64,000 nt of DNA from Streptomyces sp. NBC_00306 (GTDB lineage Bacteria; Actinomycetota; Actinomycetes; Streptomycetales; Streptomycetaceae), in assembly GCF_036169555.1 (NCBI RefSeq), contig NZ_CP108032.1, forward strand, positions 5,332,001 through 5,396,000. The letters run 5' to 3'. Shown piece after piece: positions 26,134-33,872 of the stretch (position 1 is the stretch's first letter; the number at the start of each line of letters is the position of its first letter). Below the pieces are notes generated by a model, which had not been told where the DNA came from, searched no databases, and worked only from the letters and a program-made list of their open reading frames with translations. A program made the position numbers and the translations under genes.

Positions 26134-26177
26134 GCGCCCCTCCAATTCCCCGACAGCAGCCGAGCCGCGTACGGCGG

Positions 26178-27398
26178 TTACCCGGCCATTGTCTCGTGCG
26201 ACGGCCCGAAGTCCGAGGTGTGCTCCCTCTCACTCTTCCCATGTGCACCGCAGACGCAGTCGATGTGCGGCGAGATCCTCTCCGATCGCCAGTCCAGCAG
26301 CGGCAGCGAGGTCTCCCAACGCGCTCCTGTACTGGTGGGCAGTTCTCCGTCGAGGAAGGACAGCGCATGCGCCGCCGTTGTCCCCGCCACCAGTGTGGCG
26401 AGTGCGACGTCACATGCCGGCACCGCCCCACTGCGACGGCCCGCCGAACGCCACTGTGCCAGGAGCCGTCGCCATCCGGGGTCATGGTCCGCCCGGTCCA
26501 GTTCGAGACATCCGGCACATGCCGTGCCGCCGGGCAGCACCAACGGCCCCACCACACCGGTCGCCTCGATCACACCGGCGTACAGATGCGGAGTTCCCGT
26601 GGCGATCCAGTCGGCGGCCCCGTCGGGGTCGGGTGCGTAGGCGGCGAGACCGTCGCGTGGGCACACGACGACCAGCGACAGGCCGGGCTCGGCGCCCCTG
26701 CCTCCTGCCGCGGAGTCTCCCCCTGCCGCCGGCGCGGACTGCGGCGTCGGTGCCGAGGCCGCCGACGACGCCGCGCGTGCCCGGCCCCTCTGCCGTGGTG
26801 ACGGGGAAGCGGCGGACCGCCGGACCAGCTGACGGGCCGTCGTGTCCCTTCTGCCGCCGACCGCGCCCGCCGACAGACCGCCCGGAGCGATGTCCCACGG
26901 TTCGGTGCATCCGCCGTCCAGCACCTCGATGCGTCCGACCCCGGCCGAGGAGAGCAGCGCGGCGACGGTCGCGCCGACGCGGCCCGCGCCCCGGACCTGG
27001 ACGCGCATGGCCCGGCGAGCGGTCAGTCGCCGTATCCCACCGCCTGGTTCCGGATGGACCACGGAGAGCGTCGCCAGATCGGGACGCAGGCGGTCGAGGG
27101 CGCCCGCCCGCTGCCGTAAGGCATCGGCCTCCGGCCCGCCCGTCGTCGCGTCGTCGAGCAGTCCCGCTGTGCTCAGCCGTCTGACCAGGGCATCCACCTG
27201 CCCGTCCGGCATGCCCATCACCCGGGCCTCCTCACGCAGCAGCGGAAGCCCGCGGGTGCCGTCGAGCAGCTCCAGCAGAGCACCTGTCGCCGTGTCCACG
27301 GGCCCGACCACGACCGCGTGCGCCGGTGTCACCCCGAACTGCACGGTCTGCCGCTCCCGCCATGCCCGCCTCAGCGCCGGCTTCACCATCGGATGCAT
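26178..27398 (-). CDS. Orphan ThiF/cyclodehydratase-like (E1-like) protein
   Basis: This 406-residue protein has a small N-terminal winged-helix-like part (residues about 1-110) and a Rossmann E1-like core (GAGRVGATVAALLSSAGVGR near residue 150). Near the end are GTACAGCLELDRADHDPGW, typical of TOMM cyclodehydratase E1 domains, and CVCG, so CxxC and CxC could form a zinc site. A Ser/Ala/Pro-rich insert splits the core. No TOMM precursor or YcaO partner is nearby. The ATG at 27398 has a GGGGGAAGTGGAA box; the frame continues upstream through a GSAGSG repeat to 27635 but lacks a comparable start. The activity is unknown. Confidence 0.65.
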   Translation of the reverse strand: MHPMVKPALRRAWRERQTVQFGVTPAHAVVVGPVDTATGALLELLDGTRGLPLLREEARVMGMPDGQVDALVRRLSTAGLLDDATTGGPEADALRQRAGALDRLRPDLATLSVVHPEPGGGIRRLTARRAMRVQVRGAGRVGATVAALLSSAGVGRIEVLDGGCTEPWDIAPGGLSAGAVGGRRDTTARQLVRRSAASPSPRQRGRARAASSAASAPTPQSAPAAGGDSAAGGRGAEPGLSLVVVCPRDGLAAYAPDPDGAADWIATGTPHLYAGVIEATGVVGPLVLPGGTACAGCLELDRADHDPGWRRLLAQWRSAGRRSGAVPACDVALATLVAGTTAAHALSFLDGELPTSTGARWETSLPLLDWRSERISPHIDCVCGAHGKSEREHTSDFGPSHETMAG

Positions 27399-27462
27399 TT
27401 CCACTTCCCCCTCGATAACCGCGAACCGAAGAACCTTGCGGAGCGAGAACCCGAGACCGCCG

Positions 27463-27549
27463 GAACTCGCAGAACCGCTGGAACCGAGACCGCCGGAACC
27501 CGCAGAACCGCCAGAACCCGCAGAACCACCAGAACCCGCAGAACCGTGA
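27463..27549. repeat. 18-bp tandem repeats upstream of the E1-like gene
   Basis: Three perfect-register 18-bp units (27496-27513, 27514-27531, 27532-27549; consensus GAACCCGCAGAACCNNNN) follow two diverged units (27463-27495). They lie in the 342-bp gap between the E1-like gene and the DUF45 gene. On the minus strand they read in frame with the E1-like gene as Gly-Ser-Ala-Gly-Ser-Gly repeats. Confidence 0.85.
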
Positions 27550-27627
27550 GTAACCGAAGAATGATCAAGAACGGCTCTCCGCTGATCCGTTGTCAGAATG
27601 CCCGGCCGCGTCGAAGGGTGTGAAAAG

Positions 27628-27636
27628 TTATCCACA
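27628..27636 (+). promoter_or_regulatory. DnaA box TTATCCACA
   Basis: The exact consensus DnaA box TTATCCACA lies in an AT-richer patch between the divergent E1-like and DUF45 genes. It is a single box, so it is not an origin; a regulatory or titration role is possible. Confidence 0.45.
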
Positions 27637-27740
27637 GGCTTGGGGTATTAGTCGTTCAAATGGTGCAGCCAAGGAGTGGATCAAGATCGAACCGTTCCGG
27701 AGGCGGGACTTCCCCCACCGGCAACGGGTAACGTCGGGGC

Positions 27741-28364
27741 GTGTCCGTCGACCCTTCCCCTCGCGTCGCTGGGGAGACACCACCGCGCAGTGCGGGAAGT
27801 CAACAGCGCAGCGTGCCAGGCCGCCCGTCCCGCGGATCGGGGACCAGCGCGGTCGAGGTCCGCAGGAGCGCGCGCCGCAGCAGAACGGTCTCCGCCTATC
27901 GGGAGGGCGACCGGACCATCGTCCTGATCCCCGCCCGGATGTCGGAGGCGGAGGAGCAGCGCTGGGTGGGCGTCATGCTCGACAAACTCGCCGCCCAGGA
28001 GAGCAAGCGGATCCTCGGTGACAGCGAACTCACCGAGCGTGCCGAGCGGTTGTCCGCCCAGTACTTCGACGGACGCGCAAGACCGACATCCGTGAGATGG
28101 GTGACGAATCAGAACACCCGCTGGGGCTCCTGCACCCCGGCCGAGGGCAGCATCCGCCTCTCGCACCGGCTGCAGGGCATGCCCGAGTACGTCGTCGACT
28201 ATGTGCTCGTCCACGAGCTGGCGCATCTCCTGGTGCCCGGTCACGGCCCGCGATTCTGGCGGCTGCTGGAGGCGTATCCCCGAACCGAGCGCGCCCGGGG
28301 CTATCTCGAGGGCGTCGTGGCCGCCGACCGGCTGCCGCACCTGCCCGTCACCGGCGGGGAATGA
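27741..28364 (+). CDS. DUF45/YgjP-type zinc metallopeptidase
   Basis: This 207-residue protein has the DUF45 pattern TRWGSC followed by the zincin motif HELAH, then a third His in GHGPRFW, all within the last 80 residues. The N-terminal 45 residues are basic and probably disordered. The family is predicted to be metal-dependent hydrolases related to SprT/WLM proteases acting on protein-DNA or ubiquitin-like substrates. A -10-like TAACGT (27729-27734) lies 6 nt before the GTG, which suggests a leaderless mRNA. Confidence 0.82.
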   Translation: MSVDPSPRVAGETPPRSAGSQQRSVPGRPSRGSGTSAVEVRRSARRSRTVSAYREGDRTIVLIPARMSEAEEQRWVGVMLDKLAAQESKRILGDSELTERAERLSAQYFDGRARPTSVRWVTNQNTRWGSCTPAEGSIRLSHRLQGMPEYVVDYVLVHELAHLLVPGHGPRFWRLLEAYPRTERARGYLEGVVAADRLPHLPVTGGE

Positions 28365-28418
28365 CCCCCGACCGGCCATGATCCCGTGTACCGAATGTGT
28401 CCCGGCCTGCGTCCGGAC

Positions 28419-28449
28419 TTGGCTCAATGTCGGTTTGAGCCGTTAGCCT
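28419..28449 (+). promoter_or_regulatory. TerD-AIM24 promoter with inverted repeat
   Basis: A -10-like TAGCCT (28444-28449) is preceded by the inverted repeat GGCTCAA-N7-TTGAGCC (28421-28427 and 28435-28441), which overlaps a possible -35 TTGGCT (28419-28424). The position suits an operator. Confidence 0.5.
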
Positions 28450-28492
28450 GACGCGACGTATTCACCTTCGGGATGGGGGACGGTCGTTACGC

Positions 28493-30115
28493 ATGGCCAG
28501 GGAATTCCAACGCGGCCACAAGGCCAAGATCAGTGATCTCACGCCGGGAACGGATCTGTACGTAGGTGTGCAGATCGCGGCTCCTGGGCTGACCTTCGAC
28601 ATCAGCTGCTTCGGCCTCGACGCCAACGAGCAGCTCTCCGACGACCGGTACTTCATCTTCTTCAACCAGCCGAAGTCGCCCGAGGAGTCCGTTCAGCTGC
28701 TGGGCGCGCAGGCCGGTGACACCGAGTCCTTCCGCGTCACGCTCGACCGTATTCCGGCGAACATCCACAAGCTGTCCTTCACCGCGACGATCGACGGTGC
28801 CGGACAGATGTCGCAGGTCGGCCCGGGATACATCCGGATCGTCGCCGGCGGCGAAGAGGTCGTCCGGTATCCGTTCAACGGCTCGGAGTTCACCACCGAG
28901 CGCGCGGTGATGCTGGGCGACTTCTATCTGAAGGACGTCTGGCGTTTCGCCGCCATCGGTCAGGGCTTCGACGGCGGACTCGACGCCCTGCTGAAGAACT
29001 TCGGCGGCGAGGTCGCCGAGGAGCAGCCGTCGGCCCAGCAGCCCCAGGCCGCGCCGTCGTTCGGGCCGCCCGCCCAGGCGACGGCACCTCCGGCTTTCGG
29101 CGCACCCGCCGCCCCGCAGGCTCCGCAGCCCGCGCCGTCGTTCGGTGCACCGGCGGCGCAGGCCCCGGCTCCGGCGAACCCGCAGATGCATGCCGCGCCC
29201 ACGGTCGCAGCACCGATGCCCCCACAGGGCACGATGCCGCCGTCCGCGCCGTCGCCGTACGGGCAGCCGCCTCAGCAGCCGCAGTTCGGACAGGTGCCGG
29301 GACAGCAGCCCGGGCAGCTGCCGGGTCAGTTCCCGGGTCAGGCCCAGCCGCCCGGCGCGCCCGCGCCGTACGGCCAGCAGGCTCCCTACGGACAGCCCCA
29401 GGGGATGCCTCCGGGCGCGCCGCAGGGTGTCCCCCAGGGAGCCCCGCAGGGCGGTGCCGGCCTCCAGGCCGCGCTCCAGCCCTACCGTGAGACGGCCACC
29501 GGTCAGCGCTGGACCCCGCAGAATCAGCAGTTGATGCGGGTCGACCTCACCATGGGCGGCACGCCCGTCCTGGCCCGCCAGGGCAGCATGGTGATGTACC
29601 AGGGCAAGGTGGACTTCGGCCACAAGGGTGCGGGCTTCGCGGGTCGTGTGATCGGCAATGCGACGGGCCAGGAGATGCAGCTGATGCGCTGTTCCGGCCG
29701 CGGCCAGGTCTTCCTCGCGGAGGAGGGCGCGCATCTGCACCCGATCGAGCTCCAGGGCGACGGCATCTGCGTCTCCGCGGAGAACGTCCTCGCCTTCGAC
29801 GAGTCCCTCCAGTACGAGGTCCGTCGTATCGAGGGCCACGGCATCCCCGGCGGCGCGCTGTTCACCATGCAGTTCCAGGGCACCGGCACCGTCGTCGTGA
29901 AGACGCACGGCATCCCGGTCGTCCTGCCGGTCACGCCGACCACCTTCGCCGACTGCAATGCCGTCGTCGCTTGGTCGTCCGCGTCCCAGGTGATCCTCTC
30001 CAGCCAGGTCCGGCTGCGCCGCAACGCGTACCCGGGCCACAGCGGGGAGACGATCAACCTCCAGTTCCGGGGCGCCCCCGGCAACTTCATCGTCGTCCAG
30101 CCGTACGAGGTCTGA
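28493..30115 (+). CDS. TerD-AIM24 fusion protein (tellurite-resistance family)
   Basis: This 540-residue protein joins an N-terminal TerD domain (residues about 1-180; GTDLYVGVQIAAPG, DISCFGLDANEQLSDD, FNQPKSPEESVQLLG) to a C-terminal AIM24 domain (about 325-540; RQGSMVMYQGKVDF, LMRCSGRGQVFLAEEG). Between them is a Pro/Gln/Ala/Gly-rich linker of about 140 residues. TerD proteins bind calcium and act in stress systems at the membrane; AIM24 domains are all-beta and of unclear role. The ATG has a GGGGGA box 12 nt upstream. Two further AIM24 genes follow at 14 and 17 bp, so the three form an operon. Confidence 0.88.
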   Translation: MAREFQRGHKAKISDLTPGTDLYVGVQIAAPGLTFDISCFGLDANEQLSDDRYFIFFNQPKSPEESVQLLGAQAGDTESFRVTLDRIPANIHKLSFTATIDGAGQMSQVGPGYIRIVAGGEEVVRYPFNGSEFTTERAVMLGDFYLKDVWRFAAIGQGFDGGLDALLKNFGGEVAEEQPSAQQPQAAPSFGPPAQATAPPAFGAPAAPQAPQPAPSFGAPAAQAPAPANPQMHAAPTVAAPMPPQGTMPPSAPSPYGQPPQQPQFGQVPGQQPGQLPGQFPGQAQPPGAPAPYGQQAPYGQPQGMPPGAPQGVPQGAPQGGAGLQAALQPYRETATGQRWTPQNQQLMRVDLTMGGTPVLARQGSMVMYQGKVDFGHKGAGFAGRVIGNATGQEMQLMRCSGRGQVFLAEEGAHLHPIELQGDGICVSAENVLAFDESLQYEVRRIEGHGIPGGALFTMQFQGTGTVVVKTHGIPVVLPVTPTTFADCNAVVAWSSASQVILSSQVRLRRNAYPGHSGETINLQFRGAPGNFIVVQPYEV

Positions 30116-30129
30116 GGGAGCCCGAAGAC

Positions 30130-30810
30130 ATGAACCAGCAACTTGCGGGCTTCGCCCCGACTCCGATCACGGCCCGTATGGAGAACCACGGCCGGTCGAT
30201 GCTCAAGGTCGCCATGGCCTCCGGCCAGGACCTGTACGCACGCACCGGCTCGATGGTCGCCTACGAGGGCTTCGTCCAGTACGAGCCCAACCCGCCCGGC
30301 GTCCGCCAGGTCGCCTCCCAGTGGGTGACCGGCGAGGGCGCGCCCATCATGAAGTGCTCCGGCGACGGGCTGCTGTATCTCGCCGACTACGGCGCCGATG
30401 TGGTCGTCATCAATCTCAACAACGACTCCCTCTCGGTCAACGGCACCAATCTGCTCGCCTTCGACGCGCACCTCCAGTGGGGCGTCGAGCGGGTCAAGGG
30501 CCTGGCCAAGTTCGCCGGCCAGGGCCTGTGGAACGTGGAGATCGCGGGCACCGGCTGGGTCGCGCTGACCTCCCGCGGCACGCCGATCGTCGTCGACTGC
30601 GGCCGTGGCGAGGACGAGACGTACGTCGATCCGGACGCCCTGGTCGCGTGGTCCCCGAACCTCAAGGTGAAGGGCAAGCGCAGCTTCAAGGCCTCCTCCC
30701 TCGTCGGACGGGGCAGCGGCGAGGCGTACCAGATGGCCTTCTCGGGCCAGGGCATCGTCGTCGTACAGCCGAGCGAGGACAGCACGGACCGCCTGCGGGT
30801 CCGGGGCTGA
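30130..30810 (+). CDS. AIM24-family protein
   Basis: This encodes a 226-residue protein that consists of one AIM24 domain (RTGSMVAYEGFVQYEPN, KCSGDGLLYLADYGADV, FAGQGLWNVEIAGTGWVAL, YQMAFSGQGIVVVQPSE). It lacks a signal peptide or membrane segment. GAGGGAG lies 10 nt before the ATG, next to the stop of the TerD-AIM24 gene. The three AIM24 domains in this operon probably assemble together; that is an inference from the shared fold and operon. Confidence 0.88.
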   Translation: MNQQLAGFAPTPITARMENHGRSMLKVAMASGQDLYARTGSMVAYEGFVQYEPNPPGVRQVASQWVTGEGAPIMKCSGDGLLYLADYGADVVVINLNNDSLSVNGTNLLAFDAHLQWGVERVKGLAKFAGQGLWNVEIAGTGWVALTSRGTPIVVDCGRGEDETYVDPDALVAWSPNLKVKGKRSFKASSLVGRGSGEAYQMAFSGQGIVVVQPSEDSTDRLRVRG

Positions 30811-30827
30811 GGGGGAGCGAACACATC

Positions 30828-31583
30828 ATGCAGAGCCCACTTTTCAACCACGCCGAACAGCAGTCCCAGGAGCGCTACGTCGTCCAGAACCCGCAGCTGC
30901 TGCGGGTCGCGCTCACCGGGCAGGACGACGTTCTCGCCCGCAAGGGCGCGATGGTCGCCTACCAGGGGCTGATGGATTTCGACGGTGAGTACCAGAGCGG
31001 TCAGCAGCGCCGCGCCCGCGCCAACACCGGCGAGGGCCTGGATCTGATGCGCTGTTCCGGACAGGGCACCGTCTACCTCGCGAACCTCGCGCAGTACATC
31101 CACGTCGTCGACGTCGACCAGGAGGGCATGACGGTCGACAGCGCCTATGTCCTGGCGCTCGACTCGACGCTGCACACCGAGGTCATCGCGGTCGACAGCC
31201 AGTACGGGATCTCCGGTTCGGGCAAGTACCAGCTCAACATCTCCGGCCGGGGCAAGGTCGCACTCATGACCTCGGGTCAGCCGCTGATGATGCAGGTCAC
31301 GCCGGACAAGTACGTCAATGTCGACGCCGACGCGATCGTCGCCTGGTCGTCGGGTCTGCGCGTCCAGATGCAGTCCCAGACGCATTCCTCGGGCGTACGG
31401 CGCCGGCGCGGCAACACCGGCGAGGGCTGGGAACTCAACTTCCTCGGTCAGGGCTTCGCCCTGGTGCAGCCGAGCGAGGTCATGCCGCCGCAGAACGCGG
31501 AGATCGGCCAGGGCGTGCGCGCCCAGTTCGGTGCGGGCCAGCACGGCTCCCACGCCCAGAACCAGAACAACGCCTGGAACTGA
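30828..31583 (+). CDS. AIM24-family protein (second copy)
   Basis: This encodes a 251-residue AIM24 protein with the same repeats of strands as its neighbours (RKGAMVAYQGLMDFDGEY, RCSGQGTVYLANLAQYIHV, GKYQLNISGRGKVALM, NFLGQGFALVQPSE). GGGGGAG lies 11 nt before the ATG. The C-terminus is a short Gln/His/Asn tail. It is the last gene of the TerD/AIM24 operon and is followed by a strong terminator. Confidence 0.88.
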   Translation: MQSPLFNHAEQQSQERYVVQNPQLLRVALTGQDDVLARKGAMVAYQGLMDFDGEYQSGQQRRARANTGEGLDLMRCSGQGTVYLANLAQYIHVVDVDQEGMTVDSAYVLALDSTLHTEVIAVDSQYGISGSGKYQLNISGRGKVALMTSGQPLMMQVTPDKYVNVDADAIVAWSSGLRVQMQSQTHSSGVRRRRGNTGEGWELNFLGQGFALVQPSEVMPPQNAEIGQGVRAQFGAGQHGSHAQNQNNAWN

Positions 31584-31620
31584 GCAGCGCCGCGGCGCAG
31601 ATGCATCGTGCCGCGTGCAC

Positions 31621-31654
31621 GTAAGGGGCGGCCTCCCTGGAGGCCGCCCCTTAC
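31621..31654. terminator. Bidirectional terminator between the AIM24 operon and the Nudix gene
   Basis: A perfect 16-bp inverted repeat (31621-31636 and 31639-31654, GTAAGGGGCGGCCTCC and its complement) separates the convergent genes. It ends in TTAC on one strand and CTTAC on the other. Confidence 0.85.
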
Positions 31655-31682
31655 CCGTACCTGCCTACGGCATCTTGCGGGC

Positions 31683-32204
31683 TTACAGCGCGGCCCGCGT
31701 CCGCTCCACCAGGCGGACGACCGACTCGTCGGCCACTTCCTGTACCTCGGCGTAGGCGAACCAGCGCAGATCCAGCGACTCGTCGCTGATCGCCTCCACG
31801 GCTCCGGCGGGAGCCAGTGCCGCGTACTGGACGTCCAGATGCCAGTTGCAGGGCGAAGGAATCGCATGGCGGTCCAGGCGGACCGGGCCGCCGGGAAGCA
31901 GCGTCAGACCGTCGATCCCGGACTCCTCGGTGGCCTCCCGCAGCGCTGCCGAGGCGAGCGTCGTGTCACCGGGCTCGCAGTGGCCGCCCATCTGGAGCCA
32001 CATACCGAGCTTCTTGTGCAGCGTCAGCAGCACTCGCTCGCTCTCCGGGTCGACGACCAGCGCGCTCGCCGTCACATGACCCGCCTGGCAGGCCTTCCAC
32101 ATTCCGTCCGGGTGCGTGTCCAGATGGTCCAGGTAGAGCCCGCGCAGCTCCTCTTGGTCCTCGTAGCTCTTCAGTACGAGGACGGCGTCGTCGTACAGGC
32201 TCAC
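31683..32204 (-). CDS. Nudix hydrolase
   Basis: This is a 173-residue Nudix protein with the box GGHCEPGDTTLASAALREATEESGI near residues 73-97 and the flanking HLDVQYAA strand. The substrate is unknown. Its GTG start overlaps the stop of the upstream DUF2342 gene as GTGA (32201-32204), so the two are translationally coupled. Confidence 0.85.
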   Translation of the reverse strand: MSLYDDAVLVLKSYEDQEELRGLYLDHLDTHPDGMWKACQAGHVTASALVVDPESERVLLTLHKKLGMWLQMGGHCEPGDTTLASAALREATEESGIDGLTLLPGGPVRLDRHAIPSPCNWHLDVQYAALAPAGAVEAISDESLDLRWFAYAEVQEVADESVVRLVERTRAAL

Positions 32205-33682
32205 CGGTCGGAGTCGTCCTTGCCGTTCGTGCCGCTGTCCGGACCCTGGTCCTCCGGGCCCTTGCCGTCCGCGCCCTTGGTGTCGGGGGCGTCCGTCGGA
32301 CCGGTGCCGCTCGTGCCGGCGTCGCCCTTGGTCGCCGCCTCACCGAGCATCTTGTCCAGCTCCGAGAAGTCGAGCTGCTCGCGGTGGACGAAGCCGTCCG
32401 GGTCGTCCAGATCGGATGCCGTCGGCAGCATGTCCGGGTGCTCCCACAGGGCGTCCCGGCCGTCCACGCCCCGTGCGTCCGTGAGCGAGGCCCACAGCCG
32501 GGAGGCGTCCCGCAGCCGCCGGGGCCGCAGCTGGAGACCGATCAGCGTCGCGAAGGTCTGCTCCGCGGGGCCGCCGGACGCACGCCGCCTGCGCAGCGTC
32601 TCGCGCAGAGCGCTCGCCGAGGTCAGCCGGGACGAGGCCGCCTCGTGGACCACCGCGTCCACCCAGCCCTCGACCAGCGCGAGTGCCGTCTCCAGACGGG
32701 CCAGTGCCGCCTTCTGCTGCGGGGTGTCCTCCGGCTGGAACATGCCCTGCTGGAGAGCCTCCTGCAGCTGCTCCGGGTTGCTCGGGTCGAACTGGCCGAC
32801 CACGTCCTCCAGCTTGCTGGTGTCGACCTTGATCCCGCGGGCGTACCCCTCGACGGCGCCGAACAGATGCGAGCGAAGCCACGGCACATGAGCGAAGAGC
32901 CGCTGGTGGGCGGCCTCGCGCAGGGCAAGATACAGCCGCACCTCGTCCTTCGACACTCCGAGGTCCTTGCCGAGCGCCGCGACGTTCAACGGGAGCAGCG
33001 CGGCCTTGCCGGCGGGGCCGAGCGGCAGGCCGATGTCCGTGGACCCGACCACCTCACCGGCCAGGACACCGACGGCCTGCCCGATCTGCTGGCCGAACAT
33101 CGCTCCACCCATGGAGCGCATCATCCCCAGCAGCGGGCCCGCCATGGCCTGCATCTCCTCGGGCAGCACATCGCCCATGGCCAGGCCGACGCGCTCGGCG
33201 ACCGGGTCGACGAGCTGCTTCCACGCCGGAAGCGTCGCCTCCACCCACTCGGCACGGCTCCAGGCGACGGCCGTGCTCGCGCCGGAGGGCAGCGAGGTCG
33301 CGCCGTCCAGCCAGAGGTCGGCCAGACGCACGGCCTCCTCGACCGCGGTCCGCTCGGCGGGACCCACACTCTCGTCCTTGGTGCCGTCCGGCGTGCCCTG
33401 GGAGACCGTCTGGCGCGCGATCTGCTGCGCCATGTCCCAGTTCACCGGTCCGCCCTCGTAGCTCAGCATCTGCCCGAGCTGCTGGAAGGCCGCACCCAGA
33501 TCGTTCGGATTCAGGGAGCCGAACATGGCCGCGAACGGATTGTCGCCGCCGTCGCCGCCGAATCCGAAGGGATTGGAGGCCTGCCCGCCCTGGCCACCGC
33601 CGGCGGGATCCTTCTTCTTGCCTTCGTCGCCGTTCTCCGGCTCCTCCGGCGGAAGGCCGAATCCGAATGGGGTGTCACTCAC
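32201..33682 (-). CDS. DUF2342 family protein (zinc-dependent metalloprotease-like)
   Basis: This encodes a 493-residue protein with an N-terminal Gly/Pro/Asn-rich stretch (SNPFGFGGDGGDNPFAAMFG), a large helical core and an acidic Asp/Gly tail. The core segment LREAAHQRLFAHVPWLRSHL near residue 255 is the family signature. Annotations often call the family a zinc-dependent metalloprotease, but here the first His of a canonical HExxH is Arg (REAAH), so activity is doubtful. The GTG has GAGGAAA about 6 nt upstream. The mycobacterial homologue also neighbours the PDZ protease gene, as I recall. Confidence 0.75.
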   Translation of the reverse strand: MSDTPFGFGLPPEEPENGDEGKKKDPAGGGQGGQASNPFGFGGDGGDNPFAAMFGSLNPNDLGAAFQQLGQMLSYEGGPVNWDMAQQIARQTVSQGTPDGTKDESVGPAERTAVEEAVRLADLWLDGATSLPSGASTAVAWSRAEWVEATLPAWKQLVDPVAERVGLAMGDVLPEEMQAMAGPLLGMMRSMGGAMFGQQIGQAVGVLAGEVVGSTDIGLPLGPAGKAALLPLNVAALGKDLGVSKDEVRLYLALREAAHQRLFAHVPWLRSHLFGAVEGYARGIKVDTSKLEDVVGQFDPSNPEQLQEALQQGMFQPEDTPQQKAALARLETALALVEGWVDAVVHEAASSRLTSASALRETLRRRRASGGPAEQTFATLIGLQLRPRRLRDASRLWASLTDARGVDGRDALWEHPDMLPTASDLDDPDGFVHREQLDFSELDKMLGEAATKGDAGTSGTGPTDAPDTKGADGKGPEDQGPDSGTNGKDDSDR

Positions 33683-33872
33683 GGGTTTCCTCGGCTCGTA
33701 GGGCCGCCGGCTCCGGGCCGACGGCGAATGCCCGACAACACCACCAGCGTAGACATCCGCGCCGCATATGGGCTCGGTGCTCCGCCGACTCGTGGGCTGC
33801 GGCAGGATGGACGCCACCTGGTACGTACGTGTCATTCGCTTACGTACTGAAGACAACCGCTGGAGACGCCTG

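Noticed and set aside
33821..33847. TACGTAC repeats upstream of the SDR gene
   Set aside because: Short self-complementary words that could be chance; no promoter or conserved operator could be recognised around them.
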